In this document: positions 8,027 through 17,252 of the stretch, in pieces
Position numbering within the stretch: the stretch's first letter is position 1
Layout: every line of letters begins with the position of its first letter
Assembly: GCA_012960505.1 (NCBI GenBank)
Contig: DUBC01000011.1
Location: 35,115-99,114 of the forward strand
DNA length: 64,000 nt
From: Verrucomicrobiales bacterium
Lineage (GTDB): Bacteria > Verrucomicrobiota > Verrucomicrobiia > Verrucomicrobiales > DEV007
Direction: 5' to 3'
Program-made: the position numbers and the translations under genes
The notes under the pieces: model-generated
What the model was told of the DNA's origin: nothing
The model's input: only the letters and a program-made list of their open reading frames with translations
The model's database searches: none

Positions 8027-10424
8027 TCAGCCCTCTAGTAATTATAGAGAGATTCCAATAAGGGACCTCGATCCGGAAGGGTTAGGTTCTTTGAGTGATT
8101 CAATGAAGTTGTCATTGTCCGTAGAGGACATGATAGAGATTCAGGTCTATTACGAAGCAGAAATGCGCCGAGAGCCTACCGATGTTGAGCTGGAGTGCAT
8201 TGCCCAGACCTGGAGCGAACATTGTAAGCATAGGATCTTCGGGGCTCGGATCGAGCATTCGGGCTCGGAGGGGGAAGAAGTCATAGATGGGCTATTTAAG
8301 ACTTATATTAAGGCAGTCACTGAGAGGATAATGAAAAACAAGCCAGACTTTGTGCTCGGCTGCTTCGTTGATAATGCTGGTTTCATTCGGCTTGATGACG
8401 AGCAAGCTATCTGCCTTAAGTTAGAAACACATAATCATCCTTCGGCTATCGAACCTTATGCCGGAGCAAATACTGGGCTCGGTGGTGTGATACGTGATAT
8501 TTTGGGTGCAGGCAAAGGGGCCAAGCCCATCGCGAGCTGTGATGTTTTTTGTTTTGGGCCGCCTGACACGGACCCTCAAACAATCAAAGCAGACGATGTC
8601 ATTCATCCTCTCGGGATAATGAGGGGAGTAGTAAGAGGTGTCCGTGATTACGGGAACCGTATGGGTATACCGACCATTAGCGGGGCCATACAATTTGATC
8701 CCTCATACATATACAACCCCTTAGTCTTTTGTGGGACAGCGGGCCTGATACCTATCACTGACATTGATAAGGAAATGTCATCAGGGCTCAAGGTGATTGC
8801 GGTCGGAGGCAGGACCGGCAGAGACGGTCTCAAGGGTGCGACCTTTTCTTCGATGGCTCTTGACACAGAGAGTCACGAAGAAGATCAGCAGGCTGTGCAA
8901 ATCGGTAACCCGATCGAAGAGAAGAAAGCCGCCGACTTTATCATCGAGGCGAGGAAGAAGGATCTCATAGTGTTCGTGACAGATTGTGGAGCAGGAGGCT
9001 TTTCGAGTGCTGCAGGTGAAATGCTAAGTGAGGTGGGCGGAAACCTTTACCTAGAGAGAGCGCCCCTGAAGGAGCCGGGAATGATGAGTTGGGAAATCTT
9101 TTTATCCGAGAGTCAGGAAAGGATGGTCCTCGCCGTCAAAGAAGAATCAATGTCTCAGCTCATTGAGATTGCTCAGATTTATGAGACTGAACTGACCGAG
9201 ATTGGAGATTCAGATGAGTCAGGGATATTGAAGGTTTGGCACAATGGGGACCTTGTCTGTGAACTTGATAATTCTCGATTACATGATGCCCCGGTTCGGC
9301 ATTTAAGTTCAGGGTATCAGGTACCATCAGGCATTGACCATGATTGGAGTGAGGATACGCTCAGCGATGATCTTTTGTCAGTTCTCGGGGACTTTGCGGT
9401 AGGTTCACGTGAGCCAATCATACGCGAATATGACCATGAAGTTCAGGGAAATACCTTACTTAAGCCTCTCGCAGGTGCTGAAGGGGATGCTCCTCAGGAC
9501 GCGTCTGTGGTGAGGATAGACGATAGTGAGAAGCTCATGGCGATGGGCCTCGCTTTATTGCCGGAATGGGGCAAGACGGACCCCCTGGCCATGGGAAAGG
9601 GAACCGTCGATGAATGTGTCCGTTCTCTGGTCGTTTCCGGTGCTAACCCAGATAAGATAGCTCTCCTTGATAATTTCTGCGTAGGCAATCCGGACAATCC
9701 AGAAGAGTTGGGGATGCTAGTTGAAACTTGTAAAGGGATGGCGGCAGCGGCCGAGGCGTACGGTGCGCCTTTTGTTTCAGGTAAGGACTCTTTTTATAAT
9801 TATTTTGAAACTGATGACGGTGCAGTTTCTATCCCTACAACTTGCCTCATCAGTGGCATGGGAGTCATTGAGAATGAGTCGAACGTTACTGGATCCTCTG
9901 TCCGTAGGGATAATTCGCTGATTGCAGTTATTGGAACGACTGATTCAGCAATGGGCGGGAGTGTATATGCGAGGATCAAAGATCGGACCAGAGCGAAGGT
10001 TCCTGACACGAACTTTGATGCGGCGCTGAGCTCTTACCGATCATATCATCTGGCCGTGAGTGAGAGTCTCATTCTCGCCGCTCATGATGTGTCTGAGGGT
10101 GGATTAGGAGTGTCCGCGGCGGAGATGGCTTTTTCAATGGTAGCCGGGATGGAAATAGATCTCGACTCGTTGCCGGTTAATGGGGATTTGAATAACGTTG
10201 AAAAGTTATTCGCAGAGTCATCGTCGAGAATTCTCATCGAATGTGAATCCGAATCCATTGACCGGATCCAGGAGATATTCTCTGAATCTGCTTTTGCCGT
10301 AATAGGTAAGACAGAATCGAGCCATAAAAGCCTTCGCTTCAAGAGCGATGGTATGAATATTTTAGATAATGAAATTGAATCTCTCAAAGAGACATGGAAA
10401 AACGTCCTCACGCCCTATTATTAA
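8007..10424 (+). CDS. purL: Phosphoribosylformylglycinamidine synthase subunit PurL
   Basis: 805 aa, slightly longer than usual small-type PurL (about 720-760). It makes FGAM from FGAR, ATP and ammonia delivered by PurQ. Motifs: TWSEHCKHR near residue 70 with the catalytic His, LETHNHPSAIEPY near 145 with ATP/Mg ligands, GAGKGAKPIA, TDCGAGGFSSAAGEM near 330, a second AIRS-like half with DNFCVGNP, SGKDSFYN near 590 and HDVSEGGLGVSAAEM near 693. Both pseudo-repeats are complete. It overlaps purS upstream by 20 bases and purQ downstream by 31 bases, so translation of the three subunits is probably coupled. Confidence 0.96.
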   Translation: MDKKLPDQPSSNYREIPIRDLDPEGLGSLSDSMKLSLSVEDMIEIQVYYEAEMRREPTDVELECIAQTWSEHCKHRIFGARIEHSGSEGEEVIDGLFKTYIKAVTERIMKNKPDFVLGCFVDNAGFIRLDDEQAICLKLETHNHPSAIEPYAGANTGLGGVIRDILGAGKGAKPIASCDVFCFGPPDTDPQTIKADDVIHPLGIMRGVVRGVRDYGNRMGIPTISGAIQFDPSYIYNPLVFCGTAGLIPITDIDKEMSSGLKVIAVGGRTGRDGLKGATFSSMALDTESHEEDQQAVQIGNPIEEKKAADFIIEARKKDLIVFVTDCGAGGFSSAAGEMLSEVGGNLYLERAPLKEPGMMSWEIFLSESQERMVLAVKEESMSQLIEIAQIYETELTEIGDSDESGILKVWHNGDLVCELDNSRLHDAPVRHLSSGYQVPSGIDHDWSEDTLSDDLLSVLGDFAVGSREPIIREYDHEVQGNTLLKPLAGAEGDAPQDASVVRIDDSEKLMAMGLALLPEWGKTDPLAMGKGTVDECVRSLVVSGANPDKIALLDNFCVGNPDNPEELGMLVETCKGMAAAAEAYGAPFVSGKDSFYNYFETDDGAVSIPTTCLISGMGVIENESNVTGSSVRRDNSLIAVIGTTDSAMGGSVYARIKDRTRAKVPDTNFDAALSSYRSYHLAVSESLILAAHDVSEGGLGVSAAEMAFSMVAGMEIDLDSLPVNGDLNNVEKLFAESSSRILIECESESIDRIQEIFSESAFAVIGKTESSHKSLRFKSDGMNILDNEIESLKETWKNVLTPYY

Positions 10425-11137
10425 AGTTCCCTGGAACTAATTGTGATGCTGAAACCTCTCGCGCCTTAGAGGAGGCGGGTTTTTCGAGTGAAATCTTACC
10501 CATTGCGTGCGTCGATGAGGGAAGTTTAGAATCAGCGCAATTGATTGTTCTTAGCGGAGGATTCAGTTACGGTGATTATGTGATGGCTGGTAGACTTGCA
10601 CAGCTCGAACTCGAACGCCGAATCGGTGATGCTCTGACGAGGTTCCGTGATGGTGGTGGGTACCTGCTTGGCATCTGTAACGGATTTCAAATCCTAACCA
10701 AGTTAGGTCTCCTCCCCGAGGGGAGCTTAATTAATAATACTTCGGGCCGCTTCATCTGTCGTTGGGTCAAGCTTGAGCGGCGGGTCGATGATAATCCTTT
10801 CCTGCGTGGGCTGCCTGAGAATTTTGAGTTACCAATAGCGCATGCTGAGGGTCGGTTCGTGGCACCTGAGGGGGCCGCGGAGAAGTACATGGATGAGGGC
10901 CTCGCGGCACTTGTTTATGAAGAAGATGTTAATGGCTCGACTAGTCGGATCGCTGGACTAACGGACAACTCAGGTAGGGTCCTTGGGCTCATGCCTCATC
11001 CGGAGAGGTTCCTTTGGGATTCACACCATTATGACCGGGACTGGGTAGGTGATGGTGATGGTAGAGGATCCGGGTACCAGATGTTTAAATCAATTTACAA
11101 TACAATAGCGGGCGAAATTGCTCATGAACCGGGATAA
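10394..11137 (+). CDS. purQ: FGAM synthase glutaminase subunit PurQ
   Basis: 247 aa class I glutamine amidotransferase that feeds ammonia to PurL. The PurQ start ALLLKFPGTNCD is typical. The nucleophile is Cys95 in LLGICNGFQ; the His-Glu pair lies in GLMPHPERF near residue 202. The oxyanion region SGGFSYGDY is intact. The ATG lies inside the end of purL (31-base overlap). The C terminus is followed by purM after 4 bases. Confidence 0.95.
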   Translation: MEKRPHALLLKFPGTNCDAETSRALEEAGFSSEILPIACVDEGSLESAQLIVLSGGFSYGDYVMAGRLAQLELERRIGDALTRFRDGGGYLLGICNGFQILTKLGLLPEGSLINNTSGRFICRWVKLERRVDDNPFLRGLPENFELPIAHAEGRFVAPEGAAEKYMDEGLAALVYEEDVNGSTSRIAGLTDNSGRVLGLMPHPERFLWDSHHYDRDWVGDGDGRGSGYQMFKSIYNTIAGEIAHEPG

Positions 11138-11141
11138 ATAA

Positions 11142-12128
11142 ATGGCAGAACAGATCACATATAAGGAGGCAGGAGTTGATATTCATGCGGCAGCGGAACT
11201 GGTCGGAGACATTGGTGCGTTACGTGCGAGGACAGAGAAGAACAGAAAGCTTTATGGAGCCTTTGGTCTCTTTGCTGCGGGTTTCGATCTGAGTTCATAC
11301 AATGAGCCTGTCATTTTTGCTGGTTGTGACGGTGTCGGAACGAAGTTGGAACTTTTACTCGAACATGATCTCTTGGAAACTGCCGGTAAGGATCTTGTGG
11401 CGATGTCCGTCAATGATATCCTGACGACTGGTGCCGATCCTGTGATGTTCTTGGACTATGTTGGTGTAGGAAAGTTGGACAAGACGAAGATTTCCAGAGT
11501 CATTGCCGGGATCGTTGAATGGTGTGAGTCCTGTGACTGCATTCTTGCTGGTGGAGAAACTGCGGAAATGCCTGACCTGGTAAGTGAAAACATGATCGAG
11601 TTGTCCGGGTTCGGGATCGGAGTCGCGGAAAAGCCAGACGTCGTGGATCCTACCACGATCGGAGAAGGGGACATATTAATTGGTTATCCTTCTGACGGAA
11701 TCCATGCTAATGGTTGGAGTCTTGTGAGAAAGATCCTTTCAAGTTTTCCGCAGGAGTTCACAGATGAGGATGTTATTTCCCTGTTAGCTCCGACTAGGCT
11801 CTACCATGATGTCGTGAAAGGGCTCCGCGATGCTGGAGTCAAAGCCAAAGCAATGGCGCATATTACTGGTGGCGGATTGCCTGAAAATCTTGAGAGGATA
11901 CTAGGTGATAAGGGGGCCTCATTGGAGGTTCCAGTGTGGGAGTTGCCCGTTGCAGGTAAAGTTTTGAACCATGTCGAAACGGATGAGGCTTTTTCAACAT
12001 TTAATATGGGGATTGGCTGGGTCAGCATTGTCAGTTCTGATGATGAGAATGCTGCGATGAATGTGATTCCTGGAGCAGTACGTTTGGGCTCAATAGGTGG
12101 AGATAAATTATCAGTAAATTTAGTGTAA
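11142..12128 (+). CDS. purM: Phosphoribosylformylglycinamidine cyclo-ligase (AIR synthetase)
   Basis: 328 aa. It closes the imidazole ring of FGAM to AIR with ATP. Signatures: TYKEAGVDIHAAAELVGDI at the start (the conserved YKxAGVDI), CDGVGTKLELL (phosphate loop), DLVAMSVNDILTTGADPVMF, LAGGETAEMPD, GYPSDGIHANGWSLVRK and AHITGGGLPENLERIL. Length is normal. The gene begins four bases after purQ, and its stop is immediately followed by the purF ATG. Confidence 0.96.
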   Translation: MAEQITYKEAGVDIHAAAELVGDIGALRARTEKNRKLYGAFGLFAAGFDLSSYNEPVIFAGCDGVGTKLELLLEHDLLETAGKDLVAMSVNDILTTGADPVMFLDYVGVGKLDKTKISRVIAGIVEWCESCDCILAGGETAEMPDLVSENMIELSGFGIGVAEKPDVVDPTTIGEGDILIGYPSDGIHANGWSLVRKILSSFPQEFTDEDVISLLAPTRLYHDVVKGLRDAGVKAKAMAHITGGGLPENLERILGDKGASLEVPVWELPVAGKVLNHVETDEAFSTFNMGIGWVSIVSSDDENAAMNVIPGAVRLGSIGGDKLSVNLV

Positions 12129-14054
12129 ATGGGAGACTTCTTAAAACATGAATGCGGTATTGCGGTTCTCCGCCTCAAGAAGCCCCTTGCCTATTATCAT
12201 GACAAGTACGGCAGCGCTCTGTATGGATTTCAGAAGCTTTTCTTGCTCATGGAAAAGCAGCACAACCGCGGGCACGACGGGATAGGCATTGGAAGCGTTA
12301 AGCTCAACATGGAGCTTGGGGATCCTTACATGTTTAGGGAAAGGTCCGCGGCAAAGGATTCGCTCACTGTTGTTTTCAAGAACCTGATGGATCGGTACCA
12401 TGGTGTCTGCGAGAGGCGAGGACTTGATCCTGAAGATCCAAACAATGTGAGCCGGTACTTTGATTTTGGCGGAGAAATCTTATTAGGTCATCTCAGGTAC
12501 GGAACGTCCGGCGAATTTGAAGAGGGCTCTTGTCATCCGTTCCTCAGGAGGAGTAACTGGGAGACGCGAAGTTTGATGGTTCTCGGTAACTTTAATATGG
12601 CGAATGCTCCGGAACTGAATCGTACTCTCGTTGACAGGGGTCAGCATCCTGTCTTCGGAACTGACACTCAGACTGTACTCGAAGAGATCGGCTTTTTCCT
12701 GGATCAAGCACACCAGAACATTTATCGAAAGTGCAAAGCCAGTAAGGTTCCAGGGACCGAAATTCCCGGGCTAATTAGTGACAGGCTTCACATGCCCAGG
12801 CTCTTGAAGAAGGCAGCAAAGATATGGGATGGAGGATATGCTATCGCTGGTGCCGTCGGTAATGGTGATGCGTTCGTGATGCGTGATCCTAACGGTATAA
12901 GGCCTGCCTTTTATTTTGAGAATGACGATTTCATTGGTTTCGCTTCCGAAAGAGTCCCCCTGATGACGGTATTTGGACTGGAGAAGGAAGAGGTTTCTGA
13001 GGTCCCGGCAGGTCATGTCGTATCCATTAAGAATACAGGAGACCTGACCGTCGAGAGATTCGCAGAGAAGAGACCGATCACTCCTTGCTCCTTTGAAAGA
13101 ATTTATTTCTCTAGAGGAAATGATCCTGAGATTTATCGTGAAAGGAAGGAACTCGGGAGGCTCTTGTCTAAGCCGATACTGAAAGCGATTGATTATAACT
13201 TCAGAAATACTGTTTTTAGTTTTATTCCTAACACGGCTGACGTTGCCTATCATGGCATGATGGGTGGTTTACGTGAGTATCATAGGGGAGCAGTTAAGGC
13301 AGAGATTCAGAAGGCCCTAGCTGACGGTAATCTTAACGAGGAAAAAATTGATGATCTGATTCTCCATAATTGGCCGAGGGGTGAAAAAATTGCGCACAAG
13401 GATATTAAGATGCGGACTTTCATTAGTCAGGAAAAGGGTCGCAAGCAATTAGTGTCTCACGTTTATGATATTAGTTATGGTGTCGTCGAGCCTGGTGAGA
13501 GCTTAGTGGTCATTGATGATTCAATTGTCAGGGGAACTACACTCAGAGAGTCCATCCTAAAGATTCTGGCCCGCACTGATCCTAAGAAGATCGTCGTTGT
13601 TTCTAGTGCTCCTCAGATCCGTTATCCCGATTGTTATGGGATTGATATGTCTGAGCTGGGTAAATTTATTGCTTTCCAAGCAGCCATTGATTTGCTGAAA
13701 AATTCTACCAGAGCCTCTCTCCTCGCTAAAGTTTATGATGAGTGCCTGGCAGAGTTGAAAAAGCCTGCCGAGGAAATGCGTAATTGTGTTCGTGATATTT
13801 ATGAACCTTTCACAGCAAAGCAAATATCAAAGCAAATAGCGCGCCTCATTTATCCGCAGGACATCAAGTGGAATGGGGAAGTCCAAGTTATTTATCAGAG
13901 CATTGAAAATCTGAGGTCTGCGCTAGGAGCGAACTGCGGAGACTGGTACTTTACAGGAAATTATCCGACACCGGCCGGAACTGCCGTGGTTAACCGCGCT
14001 TTCATTCAATACTGTGATGGGATTGAGGGAAGGCCTTATGATTTAGGATTATAA
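12129..14054 (+). CDS. purF: Amidophosphoribosyltransferase, long form
   Basis: 641 aa, longer than the about 470-510 aa of E. coli or Bacillus PurF. It makes phosphoribosylamine from PRPP and glutamine, the committed step. The N-terminal nucleophile is Cys9 in KHECGIAVLR, so an eight-residue propeptide would have to be removed. Ntn-hydrolase features follow: NRGHDGIGIG, GHLRYGTSG, LMVLGNFN. The PRPP loop is VVIDDSIVRGTTLRES near residue 460. Extra sequence lies between the glutaminase and PRTase parts and at the C terminus, where ANCGDWYFTGNYPTPAGT may be a family-specific tail. The start abuts the purM stop. Confidence 0.9.
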   Translation: MGDFLKHECGIAVLRLKKPLAYYHDKYGSALYGFQKLFLLMEKQHNRGHDGIGIGSVKLNMELGDPYMFRERSAAKDSLTVVFKNLMDRYHGVCERRGLDPEDPNNVSRYFDFGGEILLGHLRYGTSGEFEEGSCHPFLRRSNWETRSLMVLGNFNMANAPELNRTLVDRGQHPVFGTDTQTVLEEIGFFLDQAHQNIYRKCKASKVPGTEIPGLISDRLHMPRLLKKAAKIWDGGYAIAGAVGNGDAFVMRDPNGIRPAFYFENDDFIGFASERVPLMTVFGLEKEEVSEVPAGHVVSIKNTGDLTVERFAEKRPITPCSFERIYFSRGNDPEIYRERKELGRLLSKPILKAIDYNFRNTVFSFIPNTADVAYHGMMGGLREYHRGAVKAEIQKALADGNLNEEKIDDLILHNWPRGEKIAHKDIKMRTFISQEKGRKQLVSHVYDISYGVVEPGESLVVIDDSIVRGTTLRESILKILARTDPKKIVVVSSAPQIRYPDCYGIDMSELGKFIAFQAAIDLLKNSTRASLLAKVYDECLAELKKPAEEMRNCVRDIYEPFTAKQISKQIARLIYPQDIKWNGEVQVIYQSIENLRSALGANCGDWYFTGNYPTPAGTAVVNRAFIQYCDGIEGRPYDLGL

Positions 14055-14058
14055 AACG

Positions 14059-15309
14059 ATGAAAGTTATTGTAGTAGGAAAGGGAGGGCGTGAGCACGCT
14101 CTAGTGACCGCGTTAGAGGAATCAGAATCATCTCCTGAAGTCTATTGTTATCCTGGGAGTGACGCTATTTTTGAGCTGGCAAAGCAGTTACCCGGGGAAA
14201 TTTCCGATGTTGATTCTCTGGTCCAGGCCATGCTTCATGAAGGAATTGATTTTTGTGTCGGGGGCGAAGAATCATGGTTGGCCAAGGGATTAGCTGATCG
14301 GGCAAGAGAAAAAGGGATTCCGACTTGGGGTCCCGTTAAGGAATCTGCGCAACTCGAAGCTAGTAAGGAATTTGCAAAGAAATTTATGTTTAGGCACAAC
14401 ATCCCTACGGGCAGTTACGAGGTGACTAATGATTATGAGTCCGCAATGTCTGCCATCAAAAAGTATCCTACAGTGCTAAAGTTTGACGGGTTAGCTGCGG
14501 GGAAAGGTGTTGCGATATGTGCTGACGAATTTGAAGCCGAATCTTTCTTAAAGGAAGTCTATGTTGATGGTCGCTTCGGTGATGGTAGGGTCCTTATTGA
14601 AGAGTTTCTTGAGGGCCCTGAAGTGTCCGTGATTGCTGCGGTCAGTGATGGGGAATACCAGATATTTACTCCTGCCCGTGACTATAAAAGATTAGCCGAT
14701 GGCGACGAGGGTCTTAACACTGGAGGAATGGGAGCCGTTGCTTCTCGGGTTCTGATAGATAAGGATTTGCTCTCACGGATTGATCGTGAAGTCATTAAGG
14801 TCAGTGTCGATGGTCTCATTAGTGATGGGATGGACTTTAGAGGTTTCTTGTACGCGGGGCTAATGCTCACCGAGGACGGGCCCAAGTTACTTGAATATAA
14901 TTGCCGGTTTGGTGATCCGGAAGCACAAGCGGTCCTGCCGTTAGTGGGGGGTGATTTCAGTTCATATCTTTTTGAGGCGGCAACAGGAAACCTTCAGAAG
15001 GACCTGATCTCATTTGATGAGAGTTGGAGCATTTGTTTGGTTCTTGCTTCTGCCGGATATCCGAATTCATCGAGGAGCGATGATGTTATCAGTGGTCTCG
15101 ATTCTGTTGAAGGTGTGAAGGTCTATCATGCGGGGACAAAGAAGAACGAGAATGGTGAATATGCGACCAATGGCGGAAGGGTCCTAGCAGTAGTGGGCCG
15201 TGGAAATGACCGTGAATCAGCCGTGAGCAATTCCTACAATGAAGCCAGTAAAGTCAGTTTTGATGGGGATCAGCGCCGGTCAGATATAGGGCGAATGCAT
15301 TTTGAATAA
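14059..15309 (+). CDS. purD: Phosphoribosylamine-glycine ligase (GAR synthetase)
   Basis: 416 aa ATP-grasp enzyme joining glycine to phosphoribosylamine. Visible parts: MKVIVVGKGGREHAL (N domain), FCVGGEESWLAKGLADRARE, LKFDGLAAGKGVAIC (ATP-binding), VLIEEFLEGPEVSVIA, YKRLADGDEGLNTGGMGA, and LEYNCRFGDPEAQAVLPL with the metal ligands. Length is normal. Placed 4 bases after purF. Confidence 0.96.
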   Translation: MKVIVVGKGGREHALVTALEESESSPEVYCYPGSDAIFELAKQLPGEISDVDSLVQAMLHEGIDFCVGGEESWLAKGLADRAREKGIPTWGPVKESAQLEASKEFAKKFMFRHNIPTGSYEVTNDYESAMSAIKKYPTVLKFDGLAAGKGVAICADEFEAESFLKEVYVDGRFGDGRVLIEEFLEGPEVSVIAAVSDGEYQIFTPARDYKRLADGDEGLNTGGMGAVASRVLIDKDLLSRIDREVIKVSVDGLISDGMDFRGFLYAGLMLTEDGPKLLEYNCRFGDPEAQAVLPLVGGDFSSYLFEAATGNLQKDLISFDESWSICLVLASAGYPNSSRSDDVISGLDSVEGVKVYHAGTKKNENGEYATNGGRVLAVVGRGNDRESAVSNSYNEASKVSFDGDQRRSDIGRMHFE

Positions 15310-15341
15310 TTTAGACTAATATACATAACTTAAATAAAATA

Positions 15342-15755
15342 ATGAAAGTAATCATCATTTACGGTAGTGCTAACGACAAAGAATTCATGAAGCCTGCACA
15401 CACCTATCTGGATGATCAGGGGGTAAATTATGAGGAGCATGTTATTTCAGCGCATCGGAATTTGACTGAGCTGATTCAATTCTTAAGAGATCTTAACGAA
15501 TCTGGACAAAAGGCAGTTATATTAGCAGTTGCGGGTCTCGCGGCTGCCCTTCCGGGGATCGTAGCAGTCGAAACGGAACTGCCTTGTGTGGGTGTTCCTG
15601 TGCCCGGAGGACCACTAAATGGGATCGATGCATTATTGGCAATGTGCCAGGTCCCAGGGGGCGTTCCGGTAGGCTCAGTGGGATTACATAACAAAGCGCC
15701 CTTGAATGCTGCCATGTATGCGCATAGAATACTCAAATTCGCAGGACTTGAGTAA
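15342..15755 (+). CDS. purE: Short PurE-type AIR carboxylase / NCAIR mutase
   Basis: 137 aa, shorter than the usual about 160 aa. PurE signatures are present: YGSANDKEFMKPA (the GSxxD phosphate loop), VISAHRNLTEL with the SAHR motif, and PGGVPVGSVGL. The usual AAHLPG reads AAALPG here, so a conserved His is missing. No purK is seen in the cluster. Enzymes without PurK partners can use CO2 directly (class II), but assigning class from these residues is inference. The gene starts 32 bases after purD and its end overlaps the pyrR frame. Confidence 0.85.
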   Translation: MKVIIIYGSANDKEFMKPAHTYLDDQGVNYEEHVISAHRNLTELIQFLRDLNESGQKAVILAVAGLAAALPGIVAVETELPCVGVPVPGGPLNGIDALLAMCQVPGGVPVGSVGLHNKAPLNAAMYAHRILKFAGLE

Positions 15756-16311
15756 CTCGCACGATCAGGCAACAGAGTGCCCCGGGGGGCAAAGCCTCCT
15801 AGGAGAGGATGATATTTCCAATAAGCTTCGTAGACTCGCGGCGCAGATAGCCGAGATGCATCCTGAAGGGCTCTTATCTTTTGTAGGAATTCATACTAGA
15901 GGAGTCACTGTAGCAGAGAGAGTAAAAGAGATTTTGCTGGAGATGGGAAGGGAAGTCCAGATAGGGACTCTGGACATTTCTTTTTATCGTGACGATCTGG
16001 ATCATAAGGTAACGAACCCGACAGTGCGGGCCTCTGAGATCCCTTTCGAGATAGAAGGGAACCGGATCATTGTTTTTGATGATGTCCTTTACACTGGCCG
16101 GACCATCCGCTCAGCCATCGAAGGTGTATCAAAGTACGGTAGGCCCTCGAAAGTAGAACTGGCTGTCCTCATTGATAGAGGGAACCGTGAGTTACCCATA
16201 CAACCTGATTACGTTGGTCATGTCGTAGAGACTGATCGCTTGGACAGAGTTAAGGTCTGTTTCAAGGAGCATGATGGAGAAGATTCAATTAGCCTCATTC
16301 CTGGATCATGA
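15706..16311 (+). CDS. pyrR: PyrR, uracil phosphoribosyltransferase / pyr regulator
   Basis: 201 aa from the first ATG (15706), which overlaps purE by 50 bases. A later ATG at 15718 or a TTG at 15748 would give 197 or 187 aa, closer to the usual about 180, so the start is unsettled. Core motifs are clear: SFVGIHTRGVTVAERV, LDISFYRDDL, and the PRPP loop VFDDVLYTGRTIRSAIE, then LIDRGNRELPIQPDYVG, which is diagnostic of PyrR. PyrR binds UMP and pyr mRNA leaders in Firmicutes and has UPRT activity. No anti-terminator leader is recognisable before pyrB, because pyrB overlaps pyrR by four bases; regulation may act elsewhere or PyrR may act only as an enzyme. Confidence 0.92.
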   Translation: MLPCMRIEYSNSQDLSNSHDQATECPGGQSLLGEDDISNKLRRLAAQIAEMHPEGLLSFVGIHTRGVTVAERVKEILLEMGREVQIGTLDISFYRDDLDHKVTNPTVRASEIPFEIEGNRIIVFDDVLYTGRTIRSAIEGVSKYGRPSKVELAVLIDRGNRELPIQPDYVGHVVETDRLDRVKVCFKEHDGEDSISLIPGS

Positions 16312-17252
16312 GTGAACCGCACAAGGACCTTCTACAGATAGAGGACCTGAACAAGGATGAAATTGAAAGCATCCTTGCTGCAGCTCAACCGTTCAAGGAA
16401 CTCTTTAAGCGATCGGTTAAAAAGGTGCCAACTCTTCAAGGCAAGACTGTTCTCAGTCTCTTCTATGAGCCTTCGACAAGGACCAGTTCTTCATTTGAGG
16501 TTGCGGCAAATAGGCTCTCTGCAGATTTCACGAGCCTCGCCGTTGCCAGCTCATCTGTTGTGAAAGGGGAAACAGTCCTTGATACGGTAGATACGTTAGG
16601 GGCGATGAGAGCCGACTACATTGTCATTAGGCACAAGAAAGCGGGCATTCCTAACCTCGTTGCCGAGCACACTGATGCTTCAGTCATCAATGCAGGTGAC
16701 GGTTTTCATGCTCATCCGACTCAGGCCCTGCTCGACGCTTCAACTTTATACGACGTCTTTGGTAAATTGGACTTTTCTGGTAAAAAAATTCTAATCGTCG
16801 GAGACATACTGCACTCGAGAGTGGCCCGTTCAACTAGCCGGATCATGACCATGCTCGGGGCTGAGGTCAGGGTGCTTGGCCCTGGGACATTAGTTCCACC
16901 CGGGAGGCCGGATAAGATGAAGAAGTTTAAGAATTATGAGGAGGCCATGGACTGGAAACCGGACGTGGTTTATCTGCTTCGGGTTCAGTTTGAACGGCAA
17001 GGTGAGCAGTTCTTCCCAAGCTCTGGTGAGTATCATTCCGTTTACGGGCTCAATGAGGAAAGATTCAACAAGATCAAAGATGAAGGTGTCTGGGTCATGC
17101 ATCCGGGCCCAGTTAATAGAGGCGTTGAATTAGCCGATTCCGTGACCACTTACGATAGGTGCCTTATCAATAGACAAGTTGAAAATGGCATAGCGACCCG
17201 CATGGCAGTGCTCTACTGGCTCAAACCTCAAACCTTTCAACAGGATGGATGA
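16308..17252 (+). CDS. pyrB: Aspartate carbamoyltransferase catalytic chain
   Basis: 314 aa. It makes carbamoyl-aspartate, step two of UMP synthesis. Carbamoyl-phosphate motifs are FYEPSTRTSSSFE near residues 48-60, VIRHKKAG, and NAGDGFHAHPTQALLD near 130; the aspartate side shows VYLLRVQFERQ and MHPGPVNRGVEL. No regulatory pyrI follows. ATGA overlap with pyrR and an 8-base overlap with pyrC indicate coupled translation. Confidence 0.96.
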   Translation: MSEPHKDLLQIEDLNKDEIESILAAAQPFKELFKRSVKKVPTLQGKTVLSLFYEPSTRTSSSFEVAANRLSADFTSLAVASSSVVKGETVLDTVDTLGAMRADYIVIRHKKAGIPNLVAEHTDASVINAGDGFHAHPTQALLDASTLYDVFGKLDFSGKKILIVGDILHSRVARSTSRIMTMLGAEVRVLGPGTLVPPGRPDKMKKFKNYEEAMDWKPDVVYLLRVQFERQGEQFFPSSGEYHSVYGLNEERFNKIKDEGVWVMHPGPVNRGVELADSVTTYDRCLINRQVENGIATRMAVLYWLKPQTFQQDG

